A stretch of DNA of 64,000 nt from Afipia sp. GAS231 (lineage in GTDB: Bacteria; Pseudomonadota; Alphaproteobacteria; Rhizobiales; Xanthobacteraceae). Under the pieces are notes generated by a model. That model was not told the DNA's origin and made no database searches. It saw only the letters and a list, made by a program, of their open reading frames with translations. Both the position numbers and the translations under genes were made by a program. The DNA lies in the NCBI RefSeq assembly GCF_900103365.1, contig NZ_LT629703.1:6496501-6560500 (forward strand), in the 5' to 3' direction. Positions 26,608 to 35,107 of this stretch are shown piece after piece; positions within the stretch are counted from its first letter, which is position 1; every line of letters starts with the position of its first letter.

Positions 26608-28737
26608 ATGCCGAATCCCAAAGATGCCGTCCGCAAGGTTCTCGATGCGGTCAAAGCGGACAAGCGCACCAGCCTGACGGCGCCCGAGGGCAAACTGGTC
26701 TGCGACGCCTACGGAATTCCGGTTCCGAAGGAGGGGGTGGCCAAGTCCGCCGCCGAGGCCGCCAAGCTGGCTGGCGACATGGGCTTCCCGGTGGTGATGA
26801 AGATCGTCTCGCCGGATATCCTGCACAAGACCGAGGCCGGCGGCGTGATCATCGGCGTCAAGTCCGCGACTGAGGCGGAAAAGAGCTACGACACCATTCT
26901 GGCGAACGCCAAGAAGTACAAGGCCGATGCCAAGATCGAGGGCATCCAGGTCCAGCAGATGCTGGCCGGCGGCACTGAAGTCATCGTCGGCTCCATTACC
27001 GACGGCTCGTTCGGCAAGCTGGTGGCGTTCGGCCTCGGCGGCGTGCTGGTCGAGGTGTTGAAGGACATCACCTTCCGCCTGGCGCCCGCGACCAAGGCCG
27101 ACGCGCTGTCGATGCTGGACGGCATCCAGGCCCATGACATGCTGAAGGGCGTGCGCGGCGGCGATGCCGTCAACCGCGACGCGCTGGCCGACGTCATCGT
27201 CAAGGTCTCGACGCTGGTCAGCGACTTCCCGGAAATCGTCGAACTCGACCTCAACCCGGTATTCGCCACCAAGAAGGACGCGATTGCCGCCGACGTGCGC
27301 ATCGTCGTCGATTTCGACTACAAGCCGCGCCCGGCACCGCGCCCGACCGAAGAAATCGTCGCCGCGATGAACCGCATCATGCAGCCGAAGGGTGTTGCCG
27401 TGATCGGCGCCTCCGCCGAGGACGGCAAGATCGGCAACTCCGTGATGAAGAACCTGATCAACGGCGGCTATAAAGGCGAGATCTACCCGATCCACCCCAA
27501 GGCCGCGGATATCCTGGGCTACAAGGCCTACAAGAGCGTCAAGGACGTGCCCGGCGTGATCGACACCGCGGTGTTCGCGATCCCGGCAAAGTTCGTCGCC
27601 GGCGCCTTGATCGAATGCGGCGAGAAGAAAATTCCAGGTGCGGTGCTGATTCCGTCGGGCTTTGCCGAAGCCGGTGCGCCCGAGCTGCAGGCCGAGATCG
27701 TCGAGATCGGAAAGAAGTACAATGTCCGCCTGATGGGCCCGAACATCTATGGCTTCTACTATACGCCGGCCAACCTCTGCGCCACGTTCTGTACGGCGTA
27801 CGACGTCAAGGGTTCGGCGGCGCTGTCGTCGCAGTCCGGCGGCATCGGCATGGCGATCATCGGCTTCTCGCGCTCGGCCAAGATGGGCGTCTCCGCGATC
27901 GTCGGTCTCGGCAACAAGTCCGACATCGACGAGGACGATCTGCTCGCCTTCTTCGAGCAGGACCCCAACACCAACCTGATCGCCCAGCACTGCGAGGATC
28001 TCAAGGACGGCCGCGCGTTTGCCGAAGCCGCCAAGCGGGTCTCCAAGAAGAAGCCGGTGATCGTGCTCAAGGCCGGCCGCACCTCGGCGGGTGCGAAGGC
28101 CGCGGCGTCGCATACGGGCGCGCTCGCCGGCAACGACAAGATCTATGAAGACGTGCTCAAGCAGTCCGGCGTGATCCGCGCCCGCTCGCTTCGGCAACTG
28201 CTCGAATTCGCGCGCGGCGTTCCGGTTTTGCCGACGCCGAAGGGCGAGAACATCCTGATCATCACGGGTGCGGGCGGTTCCGGCGTGTTGCTGTCGGACT
28301 CGGTGGTCGACAACGGCCTGTCGCTGATGGCGATGCCGCCGGATCTCGACGCCGCGTTCCGTAAATTCATCCCGCCGTTCGGCGCGGCCGGCAACCCGGT
28401 CGACATCACCGGCGGTGAACCGCCGATCACCTATGTCAACACCGTCAAGCTCGGCCTGTCGGATGAGCGCATCCATGCGCTGATCCTCGGCTACTGGCAC
28501 ACCATCGTGACGCCGCCGATGGTGTTCGCGCGCAACATGGTCGAGGTGAAGAAGGAGATGGAGGCCAAGGGCTTTGTGAAGCCGATCGTGGCCTCGCTCG
28601 CCGGCGACGTCGAGGTCGAGGAGGCCGCCGAATATCTCTACCAGAACGGCATCCCGTCCTATGCTTACTCGACCGAATTGCCGGTCGAGGTGCTCGGCGC
28701 CAAATACAAGTGGGCGCGCGGCGCGGGCCTGCTCTGA
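26608..28737 (+). CDS. ADP-forming acyl-CoA synthetase, fused subunits, oxalate-regulated
   Basis: A 709-residue fused acyl-CoA ligase. An ATP-grasp half comes first (residues 1-240, with FPVVMKIVSPDILHKTEAGGV), then the CoA-binding and ligase half (from about 255, KGVAVIGASAEDGKIGNSVMKNL, SSQSGGIGMAI, GNKSDIDEDDLLAFFEQDP, and HTGALAGNDKIYE). The usual GPNCxG Cys is replaced (GPNIYGFYY). Family chemistry is acid + ATP + CoA to acyl-CoA + ADP + Pi. In this context the acid could be oxalate or formate, feeding the Frc/Oxc cycle; that is inference. Strong GGAGGA site upstream; divergent from gntR-oxc-frc and sharing the regulatory gap. Confidence 0.85.
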   Translation: MPNPKDAVRKVLDAVKADKRTSLTAPEGKLVCDAYGIPVPKEGVAKSAAEAAKLAGDMGFPVVMKIVSPDILHKTEAGGVIIGVKSATEAEKSYDTILANAKKYKADAKIEGIQVQQMLAGGTEVIVGSITDGSFGKLVAFGLGGVLVEVLKDITFRLAPATKADALSMLDGIQAHDMLKGVRGGDAVNRDALADVIVKVSTLVSDFPEIVELDLNPVFATKKDAIAADVRIVVDFDYKPRPAPRPTEEIVAAMNRIMQPKGVAVIGASAEDGKIGNSVMKNLINGGYKGEIYPIHPKAADILGYKAYKSVKDVPGVIDTAVFAIPAKFVAGALIECGEKKIPGAVLIPSGFAEAGAPELQAEIVEIGKKYNVRLMGPNIYGFYYTPANLCATFCTAYDVKGSAALSSQSGGIGMAIIGFSRSAKMGVSAIVGLGNKSDIDEDDLLAFFEQDPNTNLIAQHCEDLKDGRAFAEAAKRVSKKKPVIVLKAGRTSAGAKAAASHTGALAGNDKIYEDVLKQSGVIRARSLRQLLEFARGVPVLPTPKGENILIITGAGGSGVLLSDSVVDNGLSLMAMPPDLDAAFRKFIPPFGAAGNPVDITGGEPPITYVNTVKLGLSDERIHALILGYWHTIVTPPMVFARNMVEVKKEMEAKGFVKPIVASLAGDVEVEEAAEYLYQNGIPSYAYSTELPVEVLGAKYKWARGAGLL

Positions 28738-28761
28738 CAATCCAGACAAGTATCTCTACCC

Positions 28762-28794
28762 AAATGCCGCCGGTGTTCCGGCGGCATTTTTGTT
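28762..28794 (+). terminator. Terminator of acyl-CoA synthetase gene
   Basis: Hairpin ATGCCGCCGG-TGTT-CCGGCGGCAT followed by TTTTGTTT, about 25 bp past the stop codon. Confidence 0.85.
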
Positions 28795-28907
28795 TGGAAC
28801 CGGAACCGCGTTGGAACCGCTGCCGTGACGACATAAGCGGCAGCAGGAACCGGAACATCTGATGTCGCCGCTGGTTATGACGCATGGTCAAACCACCGGA
28901 GGACATG

Positions 28908-29297
28908 ATGAACAAACGTCTCGCTGTTTCGCTTGTAGCCGCTTCGTTGCTGACCTCGGGCGCGGCCTTCGCGCAATCCACCACGCAGCAGGGGGCAGCC
29001 AATGGCGCTGCGGCCGGCGGCTCAGTAGCTGGTCCGGTCGGTGAGGTCGTCGGCGGCACCGTAGGCGCGGCAGTCGGCCTGGGCCTGGAAATTCCGAATG
29101 CGGTGATCACGTCGGTAACAGCCGAACGCGCGCCGTCGGTAACGGTGCGCGAGCGCGTCGTCGTCGGTGAGCCGCTGCCGGAGGCCGTCGAGTTGCGGCC
29201 GGTGCCGAGCCATACCGAATATCGCTATGCCGTCGTCAACGATCGCCGCGTGATCGTGGAGCCGCGCACGCGCAAGGTCATCAAGATTATCGACTGA
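28908..29297 (+). CDS. Secreted DUF1236-like protein
   Basis: A 129-residue exported protein: signal peptide MNKRLAVSLVAASLLTSGAAFAQ, a Gly/Ala-rich stretch (GAANGAAAGGSVAGPVGEVVGG, residues about 28-52) and a C-terminal domain with PVPSHTEYRYAVVNDRRVIVEP-type sequence as in DUF1236 proteins of rhizobia. Probably periplasmic or envelope-associated; function unknown. ATG 28908 is preferred over the adjacent ATG 28905 because GGAGGA at 28898-28903 is better spaced for it. Confidence 0.82.
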   Translation: MNKRLAVSLVAASLLTSGAAFAQSTTQQGAANGAAAGGSVAGPVGEVVGGTVGAAVGLGLEIPNAVITSVTAERAPSVTVRERVVVGEPLPEAVELRPVPSHTEYRYAVVNDRRVIVEPRTRKVIKIID

Positions 29298-29334
29298 TAA
29301 TCGGGATCACCGACTGATGATCGGGATCACCGAC
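29295..29334. repeat. Tandem 20-bp duplication over the stop codon
   Basis: TGATAATCGGGATCACCGAC is followed directly by TGATGATCGGGATCACCGAC, differing at one position. The first copy begins with the stop codon of the DUF1236-like gene. Confidence 0.8.
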
Positions 29335-29357
29335 TAACGAACATTCGCTGAACATCG

Positions 29358-29391
29358 ATCCCCGCGGGACATTCCTCCCGCGGGGATTTTT
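29358..29391 (+). terminator. Terminator of DUF1236-like gene
   Basis: Hairpin ATCCCCGCGGGA-CATTCC-TCCCGCGGGGAT followed by TTTTTG. Confidence 0.8.
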
Positions 29392-29394
29392 GCG

Positions 29395-29757
29395 TCAGGA
29401 TGGGCTGGTGCCGGTTTGCCGGGTCCGACGAAAGATCCAGTCCAGCGCTGCGGCCACCGCAAGCCCGACGCAGGCCGCCAACGCATCGACGATAAAGTCT
29501 TCGAGACGGGCATGCCGTCCGGGCATCCAGAGCTGCAGCAGTTCGAGCACACCGGTTAGGCCGACCGCAAGGACAGCCGTCAGCCACCGGTTCCGCGTGT
29601 AAGCGAGGCCGAAGGCTACGCCCAGCAGCACGAAGGCCAGTGCATGCTCGCCGTCCTGTCCGAGGTCGGAATGCGGCCGGTATCCGGGTGGCCCGAGTGT
29701 CGCGAAGGCGACGGCGGCCGCAAGAGACCAGGCAAAGAGGCGAAGGATGATCGTCAT
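29395..29757 (-). CDS. VanZ-like small membrane protein
   Basis: A 120-residue protein with about four hydrophobic segments. The sequence DLGQDGEHALAFVLLGVAFGLAY and the motif GVLELLQLWMPGRHARLEDFIVDALAACVG match the VanZ-like family, whose D/E-H and E-x-x-Q-x-x-x-P-G-R signatures are visible. Function of this family outside glycopeptide resistance is uncertain. It stands alone, converging on the DUF1236-like gene. Confidence 0.82.
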   Translation of the reverse strand: MTIILRLFAWSLAAAVAFATLGPPGYRPHSDLGQDGEHALAFVLLGVAFGLAYTRNRWLTAVLAVGLTGVLELLQLWMPGRHARLEDFIVDALAACVGLAVAAALDWIFRRTRQTGTSPS

Positions 29758-29868
29758 CGCGACGGCATAGCATGCCTTGCGATCGGATTTTACGCAGATG
29801 CAAAGCCGTCATGCGCTTTGGTTAAGGCGCGACGCCTGTGGTTAATGTCCAGGCTTAGAGCGCTTGGC

Positions 29869-30495
29869 TCAGAGTAGTTCCCGCACGCCCATCCCGTGCA
29901 TGAAGCGCTCGCGGATCTGCACGGGATCGCGGCGGGTGGTTCCGGTTCCGGGCTTGTCGTCGATGCGTACGCCGATCAGCGATGGGGCCGCCGATGTCAT
30001 CGATTGCTCGATCAGACGCTCGAAATCTTCCTCATCCGCGGCCCAGGCGCTGTTGGTCAAACCGCTCGCGACCGCGATGGCGACGAGGTCGGCGACGGCG
30101 GCCGCCGGCGTCGGCTGGGCGCCGGTGATCTGGTAGACGCCGTTGTCCATCACCACCATGGTCAGGTTCTTCGGCGCCAATGTTGCGATCGTCGACAGCG
30201 AACCGAGCTGCATCAGCAGCGAACCATCGCCTTCGAGCGCGAACACGCGGCGCTTCGGCTGCGCCAGCGCCACGCCGAGCGCGATCGGAAACGCCAGCCC
30301 CATGCTGCCCAGCATGTAGAAGTTCTGCGGCCGGTGGCCGGCGGCCCAGAGGTCGAAATTGGTGTTGCCGATGCCGCCGATCACGGCCTCCTCGTTCTTC
30401 AGCTTTGCAACCAGCCGCGACGTGACGTCGAATCGGTTCATGATCTTGGTGTTGCGGGCGGGATTGTTGGCGGCGGTGTTCATGAGATCGCTCAC
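29869..30495 (-). CDS. ThDP decarboxylase, PP-domain subunit (ComE/sulfopyruvate type)
   Basis: A 208-residue protein corresponding to the C-terminal (pyrophosphate-binding) half of a ThDP decarboxylase. It has the ThDP/Mg signature GDGSLLMQLGSLSTIATLAPKNLTMVVMDNGVYQITG and the family lead-in GHRPQNFYMLGSMGLAFPIALG. The closest families are sulfopyruvate and phosphonopyruvate decarboxylase beta chains. The gene overlaps the upstream alpha-subunit gene by 4 bp (ATGA), so the two make one heteromeric enzyme. The substrate is a 2-oxo acid, identity unknown; no coenzyme M or phosphonate genes are in the window. Confidence 0.85.
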   Translation of the reverse strand: MSDLMNTAANNPARNTKIMNRFDVTSRLVAKLKNEEAVIGGIGNTNFDLWAAGHRPQNFYMLGSMGLAFPIALGVALAQPKRRVFALEGDGSLLMQLGSLSTIATLAPKNLTMVVMDNGVYQITGAQPTPAAAVADLVAIAVASGLTNSAWAADEEDFERLIEQSMTSAAPSLIGVRIDDKPGTGTTRRDPVQIRERFMHGMGVRELL

Positions 30496-31049
30496 TTGTC
30501 GAAGGTCTTGCCGCCGGTCAGCAGCGGCGAGAGGATCAGCGCCACCGGCGCCTGCGTGGTGAGGGCCTGCTTGATCGAGCGGTCGACGATGAACTCGAAT
30601 TCATCCAGGCGGGTGCAGGTGTGATGCTCCATCGCCAGCGAATCCAGCACCGGGCGCATGGTGCGGCACACCAGCGACTGGCCGTAGTTGAATTCGCCGA
30701 GCGTGCCACGTTCGGACACGAACATGATCAGCGGGATCTGGTAGGGGATCGCGAGCGACGCCAGGATATTGGCGAGCGTTGCAAAGCCGGAGGTCTGCAT
30801 CAGCACCGCGCCGCGCATGCCGGCCATCCAGGCGCCGGAAACGATGCCGACCGCTTCTTCCTCGCGGGCGGTGGGAAAGGTGGTGAAAAACGGATCGGCG
30901 TGAACGTTCTTGATCAGCGTGGTCAGCACGCGATCCGGAACGTAGGGCACCAGCCGGATGTCATTGCGCTTGAGCGCCTCCAGCACGATGCCGTGCCAGG
31001 TTTTCTCCTGCGCGCTCTGCGGCGTTGTGTGTGCCTCGGCAACCGCCAT
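30492..31049 (-). CDS. ThDP decarboxylase, PYR-domain subunit (ComD type)
   Basis: A 185-residue protein equal to the N-terminal (pyrimidine-binding) half of a ThDP decarboxylase. The segment FFTTFPTAREEEAVGIVSGAWMAGMRGAVLMQTSG holds the catalytic Glu, and LASLAIPYQIPLIMFVSERG follows as in ComD-like chains. ATG 31049 with upstream GGGAGAC is the likely start; the longer open frame upstream crosses the shared regulatory gap. Translationally coupled to the PP-domain subunit. Divergent from the TctC gene, with a 174-bp intergenic space. Confidence 0.85.
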   Translation of the reverse strand: MAVAEAHTTPQSAQEKTWHGIVLEALKRNDIRLVPYVPDRVLTTLIKNVHADPFFTTFPTAREEEAVGIVSGAWMAGMRGAVLMQTSGFATLANILASLAIPYQIPLIMFVSERGTLGEFNYGQSLVCRTMRPVLDSLAMEHHTCTRLDEFEFIVDRSIKQALTTQAPVALILSPLLTGGKTFDK

Positions 31050-31223
31050 CTCGGTCTCCCTTTGCCCGCGACGATCTTTCGTTTGCGCCGTCGATGCGCC
31101 GCAACTTGACGCGATCGATGGGATTGTCAACATGTCCCGATCATATGCTGGTCTGCGCCTCGCAGCGCTGCCATCGGCATGCGACGATGTGAGATAACAA
31201 GACCAAGATATCGGGAGGAGGCC

Positions 31224-32192
31224 ATGGCCGGACGGTTCTGGACGGCTGTATTGGCGGTTGTGCTGGCCACGATGGCAGCCGGAGCAGTGGCCGAGCCGGC
31301 GTTTCCGTCGAAGCCCGTTCATATCTTCGTGCCCTATGCCGCCGGCGGGGGCGTCGACGTCCTGACACGCACGCTCGGCGAGGTGGTCTCGAAACAATGG
31401 GGCCAGTCGGTCTTGGTCGAAAATCGTCCGGGCGCCGGTGGCGTGATTGCCTCGCAGGCGGTCGCGACATCAGCGCCTGACGGCTACACGCTGATCATGG
31501 TGGCGAGCGGGCACGCCACCAACCCGTTCCTGTATCCGAAAATACCCTACGACACGTTCAAGGATTTCACGCCGGTCTCGCTGCTGGCGTCGTCGCCCAA
31601 TATCCTGCTGGTGCGGGCGGATTCTCCGTTCAAGACGGTCGCCGACGTCATTGCGGCGGCGCGGGCGAAGCCGGGCAGCCTGTCCTTTGCCCATGCCGGC
31701 AGCGGCACGTCGACCCATATGGCGGGTGAACTGCTGAAGAGTCTCGCCAGGATCGATCTCAACGGCATCCCCTACAAGGGCGGCGCGCCCGCCATCAACG
31801 ATCTCCTCGGCGGTCAAATTCCAATGACGTTCAACAACGGCCCGGAATCGGTCGGCCAGTTGCAGGCCGGTACGGTTCGCGCGCTTGCGGTCACCACGGC
31901 GTCACGGGCGCCGTTCCTGCCCGATGTGCCCAGCATGTCGGAAACCGTGCCGGGTTACGATACCGAGGTGTGGTGGGGGCTGCTCGGCCCCGGCGGCATG
32001 CCGGCGGACGTGCTGGCAAAACTTTCGCATGATTTCGTCGCCGCCCTGAATACCGATGCGGTGAAAGAGCGTCTCGGCAACCTCGGCGCCGTGCCGATCG
32101 GCAGCACGCCGCAGCAATTCGACGCCCGGATTCATGCCGACTACGACAAATGGGGGCCGATCATCAAGGCCGCCGGAATGAAGGCGGAATGA
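31224..32192 (+). CDS. Tripartite tricarboxylate transporter receptor, TctC/Bug family
   Basis: A 322-residue periplasmic binding protein with signal peptide MAGRFWTAVLAVVLATMAAGAVA. The motifs FPSKPVHIFVPYAAGGGVDVLTR, VVENRPGAGGVIASQAVATSAPDGYTL-type sequence and IPYKGGAPAINDLLGGQI are diagnostic of Bug receptors for carboxylates. GGGAGGAGG lies just upstream. The membrane subunits TctA/TctB are not nearby. It begins a rightward catabolic cluster and probably binds that pathway's substrate. Confidence 0.92.
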   Translation: MAGRFWTAVLAVVLATMAAGAVAEPAFPSKPVHIFVPYAAGGGVDVLTRTLGEVVSKQWGQSVLVENRPGAGGVIASQAVATSAPDGYTLIMVASGHATNPFLYPKIPYDTFKDFTPVSLLASSPNILLVRADSPFKTVADVIAAARAKPGSLSFAHAGSGTSTHMAGELLKSLARIDLNGIPYKGGAPAINDLLGGQIPMTFNNGPESVGQLQAGTVRALAVTTASRAPFLPDVPSMSETVPGYDTEVWWGLLGPGGMPADVLAKLSHDFVAALNTDAVKERLGNLGAVPIGSTPQQFDARIHADYDKWGPIIKAAGMKAE

Positions 32193-32208
32193 CGCGGTGG
32201 TGCTTCCG

Positions 32209-33093
32209 ATGATTCCCGCTTGCCTGCCACCGCGCGACGTCAGCCGTCCGCGCACGCCGCTGCCGCCTGGCGCCTGCGATACCCACGCCCACGTGTTCGG
32301 CCCGGCGGATCGCTTTCCCTATGCCGATGACCGCAGCTATACGCCGCCGGATGCGCCGCTGGAAACGTATCTCGCGATGCTCGATGCGATCGGCTTCGCG
32401 CGCGGCGTGCTGGTGCAGGGCAGCGCCCATGGCCGCGACAATTCGGCGATGCTCGATGCGCTCGCGCGTCAACCTGACCGCTTGCGCGGTGTTGCGGTCG
32501 CGGATGCGGACATCTCCGCCGATGAATTGCGCGCATGGAACAGGCTCGGCGTTCGCGGCCTGCGCTTCAATCATTTCTTTCGCGACGGCCAATTGCATTA
32601 TCGCGGCGGCGTACCGCTGTCGGTGGCCGAGACGCTCGCGCCGGTCATGGCCGAACTCGGCTGGCACCTGCAGCTCTGGATCGACGTCAAGGACCTGCCG
32701 CAGGCGATTCCGCTGCTGAAGGCGCTGCGGCTGCCGGTCGTGATCGACCACATGGGCCGGACCGATGCACGCGCCGGCACCGCAACGGAAGGTTTTCAGA
32801 GCCTGCTTTCCGCGGTCGGCGACGGCTGGTGCTGGGCCAAATTGTCGGGCGCGCACCGGCTCAGCCAGAACGCGCCTGACTATCCCGACGCGCGGCCGTT
32901 TCACGAGGCGCTGGTGCGGGCCAATCCGGAGCGGCTGGTGTGGGGCGGCGACTGGCCGCATCCGCGCGTCGAGGGCGAAATGCCCGATGCCGGGCACCTG
33001 CTCGAATTGTTTCAGATGTGGACGCCTGATAGAGCGACGCAGCAGCGCATCCTCGTCGCCAATCCCGCAAAGCTCTACGGGTTCCCGAATTGA
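32209..33093 (+). CDS. Amidohydrolase, LigI-like (2-pyrone-4,6-dicarboxylate hydrolase family)
   Basis: A 294-residue TIM-barrel amidohydrolase. Active-site motifs are DTHAHVFGP (H-x-H), RGLRFNHFF, VVIDHMGRTDA and the terminal WGGDWPHP Asp, closely parallel to LigI, which hydrolyses the lactone of 2-pyrone-4,6-dicarboxylate in the protocatechuate 4,5-cleavage pathway. A lactone or cyclic dicarboxylate substrate is likely. Start could be ATG 32209 or GTG 32197. It follows tctC by about 16 bp and precedes a 2-hydroxyacid dehydrogenase. Confidence 0.85.
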   Translation: MIPACLPPRDVSRPRTPLPPGACDTHAHVFGPADRFPYADDRSYTPPDAPLETYLAMLDAIGFARGVLVQGSAHGRDNSAMLDALARQPDRLRGVAVADADISADELRAWNRLGVRGLRFNHFFRDGQLHYRGGVPLSVAETLAPVMAELGWHLQLWIDVKDLPQAIPLLKALRLPVVIDHMGRTDARAGTATEGFQSLLSAVGDGWCWAKLSGAHRLSQNAPDYPDARPFHEALVRANPERLVWGGDWPHPRVEGEMPDAGHLLELFQMWTPDRATQQRILVANPAKLYGFPN

Positions 33094-33119
33094 TAGTGGC
33101 CAGAAGGTAGCCAAGAACA

Positions 33120-34169
33120 ATGACCGTCAACAACAAGCGCGTGTTCTACGTCAAATATCTCGCCCACCCGGTCTACGAGGAAATCATCAAGGCCCGTCCC
33201 GACGTCCGGCTGGACCGGCTCGAGAACGAGAGCTCGGACGCGGTCTCGGCGCCAATCCTGGCGGCGGCGCATGCCTATCAGATCGGCGCGGCGCGCGATG
33301 AGCTGGCGCCGCATTTTCATGTCCATCGGGATCTGCTGCAGCGGGCGCCCAATCTTTTGATTGTGTCTTCCAACGGCGCCGGCTTCGACCCCGTCGACGT
33401 CGACGCCTGCACGGCGGCGGGCGTGCTGGTCGTCAATCAGTCCGGCGGCAACGCCAATTCGGTCGCCGAGCATGCGCTCGGCATGCTGCTGACGTTGTCC
33501 AAGCGCATTCTCGAGGCCGACCGCGCGCTGCGCCGCGACGCCAATGTCAATCGCAACGCGCTGATGGGCAACGAAGCCAAAGGCAAGACCATCGGCATCG
33601 TCGGGATCGGCAATGTCGGCCGCCGTATCGCCGAGTTGTGCAAGGGCCTCCTGCACATGAATGTGATCGCCTACGACCCGTTCCTGAGTGCTGAGGAAAT
33701 CGCCGCGCGGGGTGCGGAGAAGGTCGAACTCGACGACCTGATGCGCCGCTCGGATTTCGTCTCGATCTCGTGCCCCCTGAACAAGGACAATAACGGCATG
33801 ATCGGCGCGCGCCAGTTCGCGCTGATGCAGCCGCATTCGTTCTTCATCACCACCGCGCGTGGCTTCATTCACGACGAGAGGGCGCTGTACGATGCGTTGC
33901 GCGACAAACGCATCGCCGGCGCCGGCCTCGACGTCTGGGACAAGGAGCCGCCGCCGCCGGAGCACCCGCTGCTGCAGTTCGACAACGTGCTGGCGAGCCC
34001 GCATACGGCTGGCGTTACCAAGGAAGCGCGCGAGAACATGGGCCGGATTGCCGCCGAGCAAATTCTCGACGCGCTCGACGGCAAGCGCCCGCCGCGCGTT
34101 ATCAATCCCGAAGTATGGCCGGCCTACGCCAGGCGTTTCGAGCGGACCTTCGGGTTCGCGCCGAAGTAG
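33120..34169 (+). CDS. D-isomer-specific 2-hydroxyacid dehydrogenase
   Basis: A 349-residue NAD(P)-dependent dehydrogenase. The Rossmann motif is TIGIVGIGNVGRRIAELCKG; the catalytic triad residues are visible as Arg in TTARGFIHDE, Glu in WDKEPPPPEHP and His in SPHTAGVTKEAREN. It interconverts a 2-oxo acid and a D-2-hydroxy acid. Context with a ThDP 2-oxo-acid decarboxylase and a LigI-like hydrolase points to carboxylate degradation; the specific substrate is not known. Confidence 0.92.
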   Translation: MTVNNKRVFYVKYLAHPVYEEIIKARPDVRLDRLENESSDAVSAPILAAAHAYQIGAARDELAPHFHVHRDLLQRAPNLLIVSSNGAGFDPVDVDACTAAGVLVVNQSGGNANSVAEHALGMLLTLSKRILEADRALRRDANVNRNALMGNEAKGKTIGIVGIGNVGRRIAELCKGLLHMNVIAYDPFLSAEEIAARGAEKVELDDLMRRSDFVSISCPLNKDNNGMIGARQFALMQPHSFFITTARGFIHDERALYDALRDKRIAGAGLDVWDKEPPPPEHPLLQFDNVLASPHTAGVTKEARENMGRIAAEQILDALDGKRPPRVINPEVWPAYARRFERTFGFAPK

Positions 34170-34182
34170 GATCGTGATCGGA

Positions 34183-35043
34183 ATGACTGAGCCGGAAGCC
34201 CGCTTTTACGAGTCGCAGGGACTGCGGCTGCATTATGCCGATTGGGGCAACGCGGCCGCGCCGCCGCTGGTTCTGATCCATGGCGGGCTCGATCATTGCC
34301 GCAACTGGGATGCGATCGCGCGGGCACTGCAGCCGCACTTCCACATCGTGGCGCCGGATCTGCGCGGGCACGGCGATTCCGAATGGGCCAAGGGAAGCAG
34401 CTACACACTGATCGACAACGTCGTCGACCTCACGCGTCTGATTGCCGTCGCGGGGCTGAAGGACGCCGCCATCATCGGTCATTCGATGGGCGGGATGGTC
34501 GCCCAAGCCTATGCCGGAACCTTCCCCGAGCGGGTGTCGCGCCTGGCCGTGCTTGACGGCACCTTCCTGTCATTTGCGAATCCGATGCCGATCGACGAAC
34601 GGATGTCGCGCTGGATCAAGCAGCTCGATCGGATCGCGCAGCACGAAGCCAGGGCTTTCAAGACGATCGAGGAAGCGGCGCTACGCCTTTCGGGGCGCAA
34701 CAAGCGGCTGACGCAGGAGCAGGCGCTGCATCTGGCGCGCCACGGCGTCCGGCAGCATGCTGATGGTTTCTACCGCTGGAAGTTCGATCACTATCAGCGG
34801 GCGAGGGCGCCGTATCGGTTGTCGCCGGACGACTATATCGGCCTGTGGTCGCGCATCGCTTGCCCGACGCTGCTGATGTGGGGCAGCGAGAGTTTTCTGG
34901 CCGATCCGGAGGCCGCAGGCCTGCTGGCGCATTTCAAGCATGCCGAGATGCTGAAGATTACGGGTGCCGGGCACTGGCTGCATCACGACCGGCTCGATGA
35001 GGTGCTGACGGCGCTGCGGCGGTTTCTCGGCGTGCCGGTTTGA
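34183..35043 (+). CDS. Alpha/beta-fold hydrolase
   Basis: A 286-residue serine hydrolase. It has the oxyanion segment VLIHGGLDHCRNWDAIA, the nucleophile elbow IIGHSMGGMVAQAYAG with Ser in G-H-S-M-G, the acid region LLMWGSESFLADPE and the final His in GAGHWLHHDR. It may cleave an ester, lactone or C-C bond in the surrounding pathway. ATG 34183 begins 14 bp after the preceding stop; the frame is open far upstream inside the dehydrogenase gene, but that part is not the protein. Confidence 0.88.
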   Translation: MTEPEARFYESQGLRLHYADWGNAAAPPLVLIHGGLDHCRNWDAIARALQPHFHIVAPDLRGHGDSEWAKGSSYTLIDNVVDLTRLIAVAGLKDAAIIGHSMGGMVAQAYAGTFPERVSRLAVLDGTFLSFANPMPIDERMSRWIKQLDRIAQHEARAFKTIEEAALRLSGRNKRLTQEQALHLARHGVRQHADGFYRWKFDHYQRARAPYRLSPDDYIGLWSRIACPTLLMWGSESFLADPEAAGLLAHFKHAEMLKITGAGHWLHHDRLDEVLTALRRFLGVPV

Positions 35044-35107
35044 CGATATAAGAACCCGGCTGCAGAGCCCCGCGGCATCACGCGCACAACCGACACGAGA
35101 CGAAAAA

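Noticed and set aside
26539..28749. 736-codon open frame antisense to the acyl-CoA synthetase gene
   Set aside because: Same high-GC antisense artefact; the plus-strand gene has a strong ribosome-binding site and family motifs.
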